Positions 54,466 through 63,039 of a DNA stretch of 64,000 nucleotides are shown here, piece by piece. The notes beneath the pieces are model-generated. The model saw nothing but the letters and a program-made list of their open reading frames with translations. It searched no databases and was not told the origin of the DNA. The DNA lies in NCBI GenBank assembly GCA_949294335.1, contig CASFGO010000021.1, forward strand, positions 1-64,000, read 5' to 3'. Positions within the stretch are counted from its first letter, which is position 1; every line of letters begins with the position of its first letter. Position numbers and translations under genes: made by a program. The DNA comes from an uncultured bacterium (GTDB lineage Bacteria > Cyanobacteriota > Vampirovibrionia > Gastranaerophilales > Gastranaerophilaceae).

Positions 54466-54696
54466 TTTTTTCATCATTGCTGATAATATAGCTACAGCAA
54501 CTTCTTCATCATTTGAACTTTTAACTGCTCTTTTTGAACCGGTTGTCTCTGGAATAACTTCTGGAAATATTTTATTCAACCAAATAACAACTTTTGACAT
54601 GATATCCATGCAAAAAATCATTATACATAGGAAGAATAAAACTGTACCCATCCCTATAACCATTAGGGCTAAGCCATTTGCTAAATTTTCATTCAT
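54463..54696 (-). CDS. oadG: OadG-type gamma subunit
   Basis: A 77-aa small membrane protein. One TM helix at ~7-29 (LALMVIGMGTVLFFLCIMIFC) has the family G-M-G-T-V-F-like motif, followed by a cytoplasmic tail rich in charged residues. It stabilises the alpha-beta decarboxylase complex. The start overlaps birA by 4 bp (ATGA). Confidence 0.9.
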   Translation of the reverse strand: MNENLANGLALMVIGMGTVLFFLCIMIFCMDIMSKVVIWLNKIFPEVIPETTGSKRAVKSSNDEEVAVAILSAMMKK

Positions 54697-55427
54697 AATA
54701 TATCTCCTATTAAAAATACATGATTTTTATTATTTTTATTTAAAATCAAAGCTCCATCATCGGTTAATCCAACTGCTATTCCCTCGTGTATTTCGCCTAA
54801 TACATTGATGGAAACTCTCGTGTTCAAAAATGATGCCCTTTTGATATATTCATCTTTTATATACAAAAAGCCCTCATTTATAAATTTATCATAATACAAA
54901 CAAAACTTTTCTAAAAGGGCATGCAAAAATTTATCTCTATCAATTTTTTTATTCAAACAAACAGCTAGAGAAGTTGCAGGTTTATCAATTTTATCAAGGC
55001 TTTCTTGAGATGTATTCAAATTAATCCCAACACCTAATGCCAAACCTAAGAATTTATTTCCTTGCATTGAGGTCTCAGACAAAATTCCTGCAATTTTTTT
55101 CCCATTAACTAAAACATCATTTGGCCATTTAATTTTCGCTTCTACACCATAATCTTCCAATGTTTGTGCAAGTGCTACTGATAAATACTGGGTAAGATTT
55201 GAATATATTGGCTTAAATTCATCAAAAGGCTTCAAGAAAATTGTCATATAAATATTATCAGAACCTGTATCAATCCACTTTCTTGATAATCTTCCTCTTC
55301 CTGCTGTTTGATGAGATGTATATACAACGGTAAAATCTTTTAGCTCACCGGCATGGGATTTTACATAAGCATTTGTTGAATCAACTTCCTCTAAATACAA
55401 TAATTCCATAGGTAAATTATAACTCAA
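54693..55427 (-). CDS. birA: Biotin--[carboxylase] ligase, catalytic type
   Basis: A 244-aa enzyme attaching biotin to acceptor lysines. Motifs: EVDSTNAYVKSH, TAGRGRLSRKW (nucleotide loop), KWPNDVLVNGKKIAGILSE, and GLALGVGINLN. There is no N-terminal winged HTH, so this protein does not repress biotin genes by the E. coli mechanism. It directly precedes oadG-oadA, whose product it would biotinylate. Coupled translation supports functional linkage. Confidence 0.94.
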   Translation of the reverse strand: MSYNLPMELLYLEEVDSTNAYVKSHAGELKDFTVVYTSHQTAGRGRLSRKWIDTGSDNIYMTIFLKPFDEFKPIYSNLTQYLSVALAQTLEDYGVEAKIKWPNDVLVNGKKIAGILSETSMQGNKFLGLALGVGINLNTSQESLDKIDKPATSLAVCLNKKIDRDKFLHALLEKFCLYYDKFINEGFLYIKDEYIKRASFLNTRVSINVLGEIHEGIAVGLTDDGALILNKNNKNHVFLIGDIL

Positions 55428-55433
55428 ACAAAC

Positions 55434-57632
55434 TTATAAAATATCAATCGGATCAACATCAATAGCCAATCTTATATCCTTTGGCATGGTAATTTTATCA
55501 AAGAATTTTGAAACAAATGAATGACCTTTTTCATTTAATTTATTTTTTATGAGAATTTGGAATCTGTAAAACCCATTTAAACGTTCAATAACGCAAGGAG
55601 AAGGACCTAAAACTGATAAATATTCAGAAAAACCAAACTTATCAGTCATTGTATTTAATCTCATAGCAATTTCCATAGCTGATTTTTCTGCTCTAAAATT
55701 ATTTTCGCAGCTAACTATAATCCTTATAATTTGACTAAACGGAGGATAATCAAATTCTTCTCTAGCTGTAATTTCTGTATCAAAGAATTTTGAATAATTT
55801 TGTTCTTTTGCACTTTCTAAAGCATAAAAATCAGGATTATATGTTTGGAAAATAACATCACCTAAATATTCTCCACGACCTGCACGACCTGCAACTTGTG
55901 TTAGAAGTTGAAATCCTCTTTCAGCTGCTCTAAAATCAGGTAAATTAAAACTTGCATCTGCACTTATCACACCAACCAAAGTTACATTTGGATTATCTAA
56001 CCCTTTTGCAATCATTTGTGTTCCAACCAGAATATCAATTTCACCTTTTTGAAATCTATTCAAGACTTCAATATGAGCATTTTTCCTTGTTAAAATATCA
56101 CTATCAATTCTTTCTACTCGAGCATCAGGATAAAGTTCTTTTATAAGCATCTCAACCTTTTGTGTTCCCATACCTGAATTTCTTAAAGCATCAGAACCAC
56201 AATTTGGACACTCATCAGGGAAAGAACTTTCTTGACCACAATAGTGGCATTTCAATTTTTTATCTGCAGCATGCCATATCATTGGAATTGCACAATTAGG
56301 ACATTCTATGACTTGCCCACAAGCTCTACATTGTGTATAAGTTGAAAATCCTCGTCTATTTATTAATAAAATTGTTTGCTTACCTTTTGCTAAAGTATCA
56401 GAAATCTCTGCTTGCAAAGGTTTTGATATAACTGATTTATAAGCAGCTTTTGAATACTCCTGCATATTTATAACTTTAATCTTTGCCATTGGTGCATTGT
56501 TATATCTTTTAAGCATCTCAAAAAGATTATTGTTATTCGTTGCATAGTAATAATTTGAAATATCAGGAGTTGCAGATCCTAATATTAATGGAGCTTTGTA
56601 ATATTGGGATAATTTTTTAGCAATTGTTCGAGCATCATATCTTGGAGCTGGATTTGATTGTTTATAAGCAGACTCGTGTTCTTCATCAACAATTATTAAA
56701 CCTATATCTTGTAACGGCGCAAATACTGCAGAACGAGCGCCTGCAAGAATTTTTATCTCATTATTATATAGTCTTTTCCATACATCATATTTTTCACCAT
56801 CTGATATACTACTATGCCAAATTGCAACATCTTCTGTTCCAAATTTTCTCGCTAATCTTTTTGTAAGTTGTGATGCCAAAGCAATTTCTGGAGCTAAAAA
56901 CAGCACATTTTTACCCTGTTTTATTACATCATCTATAAGTTTAAAATAAACCTCTGTTTTACCAGATGCCGTAACACCATGTAGTAAAATTGGATTTGGA
57001 GAATTTATCTTTTTCTTTATACCTTGATAAACTTCTTCTTGTATATCCGATAATTTTGATAAAGGCTCTTTTTTAATATCCGAAAAAATTGATAAAGGGT
57101 TTCTATAAATTTCATCAGTATGAAATTTTACACACCCCATTGATTCAAGTTTTTTCATCGTTGCACGTGTAGTTTTTGCAACTCTCTCAAAATCTATTAA
57201 AGGGAAACGCCCTGTTTCTTGTAGCTTATTCAATATTTCAATTTGTCTTTTTGTCGCACCTTTTGATGTTACATATTCAACTGAATATTCTGTCTTTGCA
57301 TTCTTATCAATCAGCTTCATAGGAATTGCCATATTTAAAACTGTCACAAAATCGCAACAGTAATAATTAGCAACCCATTCTAATAGCTTGAGGTACTTCA
57401 AAGAAAACAAAGGTGTTTCATCCAAAATTCTGTTTATTTTTTTAGCCTTGATAGACTCATCCAAATAATCAGAAAACCCGACAACAAAAGCATTAACTAA
57501 ACCTTGACGACCAAACGGAACAAGAACTGCTTGACCTATTTTAATTTTATCTTTGATATCATCGGGTATTATATAACTGAATGTCTTAACACCTAAACCT
57601 TTAATATTTACAAGGACAAGTGCGTAATTCAT
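55434..57632 (-). CDS. priA: Primosomal replication restart helicase
   Basis: A 732-aa superfamily 2 helicase. Order: N-terminal DNA-binding domain; Walker A LLHGVTASGKTEVYF (~225); DEEH box VDEEHESAYKQ (~310); motif III-like GSATPD; helicase domain with zinc ligands CRACGQVIECPNC, then CHYCG and CPNCG; then GTQMIAKGLDNPNV and QVAGRAGRG. It reloads DnaB at stalled forks. It lies 2 bp after the PC4-like gene and 6 bp before birA. Confidence 0.97.
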   Translation of the reverse strand: MNYALVLVNIKGLGVKTFSYIIPDDIKDKIKIGQAVLVPFGRQGLVNAFVVGFSDYLDESIKAKKINRILDETPLFSLKYLKLLEWVANYYCCDFVTVLNMAIPMKLIDKNAKTEYSVEYVTSKGATKRQIEILNKLQETGRFPLIDFERVAKTTRATMKKLESMGCVKFHTDEIYRNPLSIFSDIKKEPLSKLSDIQEEVYQGIKKKINSPNPILLHGVTASGKTEVYFKLIDDVIKQGKNVLFLAPEIALASQLTKRLARKFGTEDVAIWHSSISDGEKYDVWKRLYNNEIKILAGARSAVFAPLQDIGLIIVDEEHESAYKQSNPAPRYDARTIAKKLSQYYKAPLILGSATPDISNYYYATNNNNLFEMLKRYNNAPMAKIKVINMQEYSKAAYKSVISKPLQAEISDTLAKGKQTILLINRRGFSTYTQCRACGQVIECPNCAIPMIWHAADKKLKCHYCGQESSFPDECPNCGSDALRNSGMGTQKVEMLIKELYPDARVERIDSDILTRKNAHIEVLNRFQKGEIDILVGTQMIAKGLDNPNVTLVGVISADASFNLPDFRAAERGFQLLTQVAGRAGRGEYLGDVIFQTYNPDFYALESAKEQNYSKFFDTEITAREEFDYPPFSQIIRIIVSCENNFRAEKSAMEIAMRLNTMTDKFGFSEYLSVLGPSPCVIERLNGFYRFQILIKNKLNEKGHSFVSKFFDKITMPKDIRLAIDVDPIDIL

Positions 57633-57634
57633 AA

Positions 57635-57871
57635 TTATTCTTCTGACATAAATTCTTTCATTGCATCATCAACAGCATCTCTTAAGATTTCCATTTGATC
57701 TGGAGTAAATGTAACTCCTTTTTTAGTAGGAATCCAAGTAGATCCTCCATCATTTGTAAAAAATATTCTCATATTCAAATAGCTTTTACCATTGTATTCA
57801 CTGATTGAAATTTTTAATTGCTCAGTGTCACTTCTTTCGATAACAGCTAATTCTTTTTCTTCTTTTGCCAT
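57635..57871 (-). CDS. PC4/p15-like ssDNA-binding protein
   Basis: A 78-aa protein. The C-terminal ~60 residues match the PC4 coactivator fold: ISISEYNGKSYLNMRIFF, DGGSTWIPTKKGVTFTPDQMEIL. Eukaryotic PC4 and its bacterial homologues (YdbC) bind single-stranded DNA. The N-terminal 20 residues are acidic/basic and variable. It lies 2 bp before priA on the same transcript, a meaningful context for an ssDNA-binding protein. The ATG follows AGGGAG. Confidence 0.88.
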   Translation of the reverse strand: MAKEEKELAVIERSDTEQLKISISEYNGKSYLNMRIFFTNDGGSTWIPTKKGVTFTPDQMEILRDAVDDAMKEFMSEE

Positions 57872-57940
57872 GATAAACTCCCTTTCTTAACATGTACAAA
57901 TTAAATTTTACATGAAAAAAAATAATAATACCATCTACAA

Positions 57941-57977
57941 AAGAATACTAAAAAGCCCTGCGGTAAATACAGGGCTT
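57941..57977 (-). terminator. Terminator after the phosphodiester glycosidase gene
   Basis: 8-bp stem AAGCCCTG/CAGGGCTT with a 9-nt loop, then TTTTTAG and TTCTTTT on the minus strand, 24 bp beyond the stop. Confidence 0.8.
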
Positions 57978-58000
57978 AAGAAGATATCTTCTGGGGTAAA

Positions 58001-59245
58001 CTACTTATAAATACCGATTGCACTTGATAATGCAATTCCTCCTTTTACTGCCGGCTTATTTACTACAGAACCGTTAACAAACATAACAGTTGAGCCGCCG
58101 CCATCAAGATTCATTGCATTAACGCAACCCAAACTTTGCATTAAATATGCAAGTTCATTTAAAGTAAGACCAATTGATGAACCTTCTCGACCATCAGCTG
58201 TAATTAATATTACATGATTATCTCTTGTATAACCGATAGCTGTTCGTGGATTTCTTCCTCCAATACAACCCAATTTCTGAGCTGTCATATCAACAAAAAC
58301 TTCTCCATCTTTTACAAGATAAGGTCCACCACTTATTATATGCTTAACACCTTTCCAATCTGGTGCTGTAGCCACATCTAAACTTACTTTATCTCCAACT
58401 TTTAACTCATTTAATTTGCTTGCAGGTCCAACAATAACATATCCACCTTGAGGGATTTCACATCGTGAAACTGTTATTGCAACAACTTTATTATCTTTTA
58501 CAACAACTTGCTTTCCATATTTTGGAGTAATAGTTGAATATGTACCCCAATCAGGAGTGTAAACAATTAAATGAGTAGATAACATTCTTGGTTGATTTAT
58601 ATTATCAAGCTGAATTTTATCAAATCCACGCTTTAATGTCGCATTAAATTGCAATCTGTCCATTGCAAATCCATCTTCCAAAAATCCCATTGATACTCTA
58701 TTATGAATAGGACCTGTATATATTTTTCCATCAATCATTAAAGTTCCTAATGGACATCCTGTTTGTGGTTTAAAAAAAGCACCGTTTACAGCAACTAATG
58801 AATTACTTTTTTTTGCCATTGAAGCAATAGACGCCTTTCTTTGCAACTTATTTGAAGCCATAACCGGTGCAATTTTCAACTCAGGATTTATGCTTAAGTC
58901 AGTTTCTACAATATTAAGGCGAACTGGTCTACCATTATAATACTTAGTCATTCTTATATGCTTTAACCCATCATCAATAGTATAAATAGATCCATTCTTA
59001 TACTTGCGGGCAATCTGTTGATTAAATTCTAATAGTTTATTCTCTTCTCTTACTTCTTGTGTAATAACTTGTTCTTCTTGATGAATGTTATGAATAATCG
59101 GAGATGCAACTATTCCATTAACTATCCGAACATTCTCAGCCATTACATAGATACTCTGAGAGGATAGTAACCCATAGAGCAAAGCTAAATTTACTCCTAT
59201 CAGTAGGAGTTTTTCGACATTCGGTCGCAAATAAGTGGTATCCAT
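58001..59245 (-). CDS. Phosphodiester glycosidase (NAGPA) family exported protein
   Basis: A 414-aa protein. An N-terminal signal/anchor lies at ~9-30 (VEKLLLIGVNLALLYGLL). The NAGPA domain includes LVAVNGAFFKP, GGRNPRTAIGYT, and NAMNLDGGGSTVMFVNG. Relatives remove GlcNAc from phosphodiesters on exopolysaccharides or wall polymers outside the membrane. I use ATG 59245, behind AAAAGG; GTG 59254 is in frame upstream. There are no other polysaccharide genes next to it. Confidence 0.88.
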   Translation of the reverse strand: MDTTYLRPNVEKLLLIGVNLALLYGLLSSQSIYVMAENVRIVNGIVASPIIHNIHQEEQVITQEVREENKLLEFNQQIARKYKNGSIYTIDDGLKHIRMTKYYNGRPVRLNIVETDLSINPELKIAPVMASNKLQRKASIASMAKKSNSLVAVNGAFFKPQTGCPLGTLMIDGKIYTGPIHNRVSMGFLEDGFAMDRLQFNATLKRGFDKIQLDNINQPRMLSTHLIVYTPDWGTYSTITPKYGKQVVVKDNKVVAITVSRCEIPQGGYVIVGPASKLNELKVGDKVSLDVATAPDWKGVKHIISGGPYLVKDGEVFVDMTAQKLGCIGGRNPRTAIGYTRDNHVILITADGREGSSIGLTLNELAYLMQSLGCVNAMNLDGGGSTVMFVNGSVVNKPAVKGGIALSSAIGIYK

Positions 59246-59587
59246 ATGTGTCACCTTTTCTTTTAAGTAACGCAGATACCTTTTTTATTAGAGAGTGGTG
59301 TGGGGCATAACACTCTTCAGGTCAAGCACTCATTTTTTTTGCCTTGTATCCTTACACTATAATTATAACTTATATTACAACCTTTTTCAACGTCTAAAAC
59401 ACAATAATAACAATAAATTTACAAAACTAAATAGTGTAAAACCTACACAATATATGCGTTGTAGAAATTACACTTATTATATTGTAAAGAGTTGTAAATT
59501 TTTTATGAGAGATAGCGAAAACTACTAAAGTTTTTAGCACAAATACCGTTGACCGAATTATAGGAATATTTTAGGAACGCGCGCAAT
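59246..59587. other. 342-bp intergenic region with inverted repeats
   Basis: No gene is visible. Contents: an imperfect hairpin AGAGTG/CACTCT at ~59290-59314, close to the glycosidase gene; a GTGTA/TACAC inverted repeat at 59434-59448; several TTGTA/TGTAA words to 59500 that could be operator half sites; and a TTGACC at 59549 (5 of 6 to -35) without a clear -10. It drives the two divergent genes presumably from here. Confidence 0.4.
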
Positions 59588-61441
59588 ATGGGTATGTCAT
59601 CATCACAGGCTAGACTGTTGTCATTGACAGCAAGACAGCACAATATCGAATTAAAAACTCAGCGTCTACAAGCTGATAAGCTTCGTATGGCGAATGAGTC
59701 TGACTATGCCTATAAAACCTATTTAAATGCTTTAAATGCAACTAAAACAAATGCTTTAATCACCCTTGAAGACGGAACTATTGGGGATACTTTATTAACC
59801 GCAAACAAAATATTTACATATGACACCCTTAGCAAACAATATTCATTAAAAACTCAAGATGGTAAAACCCTTGTATCATCAACACAAAATAATGCGTACA
59901 AATCAACAGCTTCACTTAGTGAATTTTTAAATCATTTTGGACTTATTTCAGATGTAGAATATACAGTTCCGAATATTATAAAAAACCCAGACTATGAAAA
60001 TGCAGTAAAAGATTGGGAAAAAGATCATGCTGACTGGGAAATCGATCATGAAAACTGGCAGAACGAAAAAGAACAATGGATAGAAGACTATGAATATTGG
60101 GAAGATGTTGAATATCCAGGTTGGGAAGCTAAAGAACCTGACCCTAACGATCCTAAGTATTATAATACTACTGAAAACCTTGGTGATAAATTCTTAGAAG
60201 CAGGTTCATCATGCTATACTTCTGCATTAGGAGGCTCTTTAGGATGTTATCAGCATATTTTAGCACATATTTTAGATTACTCAGAAGGTAAAGGTTATAC
60301 TTCATCTGAATCAGATATGATTAATGATGGTTGGTACAATGGTACAAAGAATACATATACCACATCAACAGGTGATAGTATAACAATTGATAAAACTCAA
60401 GACATTGCTTGGGCAGGAATGCACAATGACACACTTACTACAGGAGAAAGTAATGCTGCAATTATGGCAGAAATCTCTAAAAAAATAGATGATGAAAACA
60501 CATTTAAAGTAGCAGTACAAACTGGAGAAACTTGCGATGTAACAGAAACATCATCTAAAGGTGAAAAATTACTTAGCAAATGGAACCCTGACGGAACCAT
60601 AAAATCAATTAAACAATGGGCTAAAGATTTATTCTATCTATGTGATAACTATACAACAGAAGGAATTACTAAACAAGAAGTAATTAATAGCGTTACAGAT
60701 TTCCAAGAAGGTTTAGCAGGTTCTATGAGTTTCAATCAAACATTATATGATCAAGATCATATTGCTTGGAAAGCTTCTGAACCACAAGCTCCAACTCTAC
60801 GTGAAGAACCAATTGAACCACAACTTGAAGACTATATAAATGGTATTCCACCTGAAATTGATCTTGGAGATAAAACAATCCAAACAACTACATTTACTAA
60901 TAAAAATGAAGCACAATGGTATATTAATCAATGGTATAAAATGGAAGGAATTGATGAAATTCCTGAAATTAAAGATGAAAAAGTATTTGATACAACATCT
61001 AATAAATACATCCATATCTACTCTATAGAAAATGTTAATAAATCAAATACAACATACACAACTAACGAATACTTAGGTACAGACGAAAACGAAAACTATG
61101 TAGTTTTACAAGATGATATGCTAGATAATAATGTATGGCTACATAATGTTTTAAATGAAGGATTTGTACAAATTCAAGTATTTGATGATTATACTAATAA
61201 ATTTATTGATACATCAACAACTGTTGATACAAGATTAGAAGTTATTCCTGATGAAGAAGAAATCAAAAAAGCAGAAGCAACATACGAAGCAAGATTAAAA
61301 GAAATAAATAGAAAAGAAAGTCGAACAGATGAAGAACTTTCCAAACTAGAAGCAGAAAGAACTGCTATTAAAACCCAACAAGATGACTTGAAAAAGATAA
61401 TACAAGACAACGTAGACTTATCATTCAAATTATTCTCATAA
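59588..61441 (+). CDS. SSQARLLSL-family protein with Trp-heptad coiled coil
   Basis: A 617-aa family member. N-terminal module MGMSSSQARLLSLTARQHN, then QADKLRMANESD and LNALNATK. The C-terminal module has WLHNVLNEG, TSTTVDTRLEV and a charged helix ending DNVDLSFKLFS. The core holds five tryptophans in exact seven-residue steps (W143, 150, 157, 164, 171) in a long charged helix. A possible partner segment (DHIAWKASEP) lies ~245 residues later. The first ~130 nt are richer in G+C (about 42% by hand count) than the rest. RBS TAGGAA precedes the ATG. Function is unknown. Confidence 0.8.
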   Translation: MGMSSSQARLLSLTARQHNIELKTQRLQADKLRMANESDYAYKTYLNALNATKTNALITLEDGTIGDTLLTANKIFTYDTLSKQYSLKTQDGKTLVSSTQNNAYKSTASLSEFLNHFGLISDVEYTVPNIIKNPDYENAVKDWEKDHADWEIDHENWQNEKEQWIEDYEYWEDVEYPGWEAKEPDPNDPKYYNTTENLGDKFLEAGSSCYTSALGGSLGCYQHILAHILDYSEGKGYTSSESDMINDGWYNGTKNTYTTSTGDSITIDKTQDIAWAGMHNDTLTTGESNAAIMAEISKKIDDENTFKVAVQTGETCDVTETSSKGEKLLSKWNPDGTIKSIKQWAKDLFYLCDNYTTEGITKQEVINSVTDFQEGLAGSMSFNQTLYDQDHIAWKASEPQAPTLREEPIEPQLEDYINGIPPEIDLGDKTIQTTTFTNKNEAQWYINQWYKMEGIDEIPEIKDEKVFDTTSNKYIHIYSIENVNKSNTTYTTNEYLGTDENENYVVLQDDMLDNNVWLHNVLNEGFVQIQVFDDYTNKFIDTSTTVDTRLEVIPDEEEIKKAEATYEARLKEINRKESRTDEELSKLEAERTAIKTQQDDLKKIIQDNVDLSFKLFS

Positions 61442-61477
61442 AAAAGGAGTATCAAATAAAATAAGATACTCCTTTTT
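61441..61477. terminator. Bidirectional terminator
   Basis: 13-bp perfect stem AAAAAGGAGTATC/GATACTCCTTTTT, shared by the family gene and the convergent gatA. Confidence 0.9.
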
Positions 61478-61498
61478 AGTATTAATAAAAAATAATAA

Positions 61499-62980
61499 TT
61501 ACTTGCAACAAGCACATAAATCAGGTGCTAAAGACTTATAAAAATCATTAGCTTGTTCAAATCTATATGCAATATTGAATAATTTAGCTTCAGCTAACTG
61601 AGGTGCCATTATTTGAAGACCGATAGGCATACCATCAACATCAAAACCTGCAGGAACACTTATTGCTGGGATACCTGCTAAATTAGATGAAATTGTAGCT
61701 ATATCTGTTAGATACATAGCTAATGGATCTTCTGCTCTTGATCCTAAATCAAATGCTGTATTAGGACAAGTTGGGCCTATTAATGCATCAACATTTTTAA
61801 ATGCTTCTACAAATTCATCGGTTACAAGTCTTCTCATTTGCTGAGCTTTTTTGTAATAAGCGTCATAATAACCTGAACTTAAAGCATAAGTTCCTAACAT
61901 TATACGACGTTTTACTTCATCTCCAAAACCTTCAGCTCTTGATTTGCAATACATATCAAGAAGATTTTCAGGATTAGCTGTTCTATGACCATATCTAACA
62001 CCATCAAATCTAGCTAAGTTTGAACTACATTCAGCAGTTGCTAAGATATAGTAAATACCAATTGAATATTTTATTTTTGGCAAAGAAACTTCTACAATTT
62101 CAGCACCTAATTTTTTATATGTTTCTATAGCATTTTCTATTGCTTTTTGAACACAAGGAGAAACTCCTTCTCCCATTAATTCTTTAACAACCCCAATTTT
62201 CATCCCTTTAATATCATTATTTAAAGATTGTGAATAATGTTCTACAGGTAAATTTAGTGATGTCGAATCATGACTATCGTATCCAGAAATAACTTCCAAT
62301 AAATTAGCAGCATCTTCAACAGTTCTTGAGAATGGACCAATTTGGTCTAAAGATGATGCAAAAGCTATTAAACCATATCTTGATACTTTACCATAAGTAG
62401 GTTTCATCCCTACAATACCACAAAAACTCGCAGGTAAACGAATACTTCCACCAGTATCTGAACCTAGTGCTAAGGTAGCTTCACAAGCAGCAACTGATGC
62501 CGCTGAACCACCTGAAGAACCTCCTGGAACTTTATTTAAATTCCAAGGGTTATGAACTTTTTTAAATGCTGAGTTTTCATTTGATGAACCCATTGCAAAC
62601 TCATCTAAATTTGTTTTACCAACAATTGGTACTAAGTTATTTAATAATTTCTGAGTAACTGTAGCATTGTATGGAGATACGAAATTTTCTAAAATCTTAC
62701 TTGACGCAGTTGTCTTTGAGCCAATAAGATTCATGTTATCTTTTAAGGCTAAGGGAATACCTGCCAATAGTGGAAGTTCTTCACCTTTAGCTATTTTCTC
62801 ATCTACTTTTTTTGCTGTTTCTAATGCTGTTTCTTCTGTTAAAGAATTAAATGCTCCTAATTTTTCATCTATTTCTTTAATTTTATTGATTGTAGCATTT
62901 GTCAATTCAACAGCAGAAACCTCTTTATTTCTTAAGGCTTTGCTTTGCTCTGCTGCACTCTTTTTTAATAATTCGTTCAT
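61499..62980 (-). CDS. gatA: Asp/Glu-tRNA amidotransferase subunit A
   Basis: A 493-aa glutaminase subunit of GatCAB. The amidase signature is present: LALKDNMNLIG with the catalytic Lys, PGGSSGGSAAS with the cis-Ser, and LGSDTGGSIRLPASFCG with the nucleophile Ser. It has normal length and an AGGAGA site before the ATG. gatC is separate at 19975. Confidence 0.97.
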   Translation of the reverse strand: MNELLKKSAAEQSKALRNKEVSAVELTNATINKIKEIDEKLGAFNSLTEETALETAKKVDEKIAKGEELPLLAGIPLALKDNMNLIGSKTTASSKILENFVSPYNATVTQKLLNNLVPIVGKTNLDEFAMGSSNENSAFKKVHNPWNLNKVPGGSSGGSAASVAACEATLALGSDTGGSIRLPASFCGIVGMKPTYGKVSRYGLIAFASSLDQIGPFSRTVEDAANLLEVISGYDSHDSTSLNLPVEHYSQSLNNDIKGMKIGVVKELMGEGVSPCVQKAIENAIETYKKLGAEIVEVSLPKIKYSIGIYYILATAECSSNLARFDGVRYGHRTANPENLLDMYCKSRAEGFGDEVKRRIMLGTYALSSGYYDAYYKKAQQMRRLVTDEFVEAFKNVDALIGPTCPNTAFDLGSRAEDPLAMYLTDIATISSNLAGIPAISVPAGFDVDGMPIGLQIMAPQLAEAKLFNIAYRFEQANDFYKSLAPDLCACCK

Positions 62981-63039
62981 ATTTTCTCCTAATATAACTT
63001 TGTTAATTAAATTATATCAGAAAAAGATTTATTGAATAA

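Noticed and set aside
59295..59528. 77-codon open frame in the 342-bp intergenic region
   Set aside because: No ribosome site, Asn/Tyr/Lys-rich random-looking composition, and no similarity to anything recognisable.
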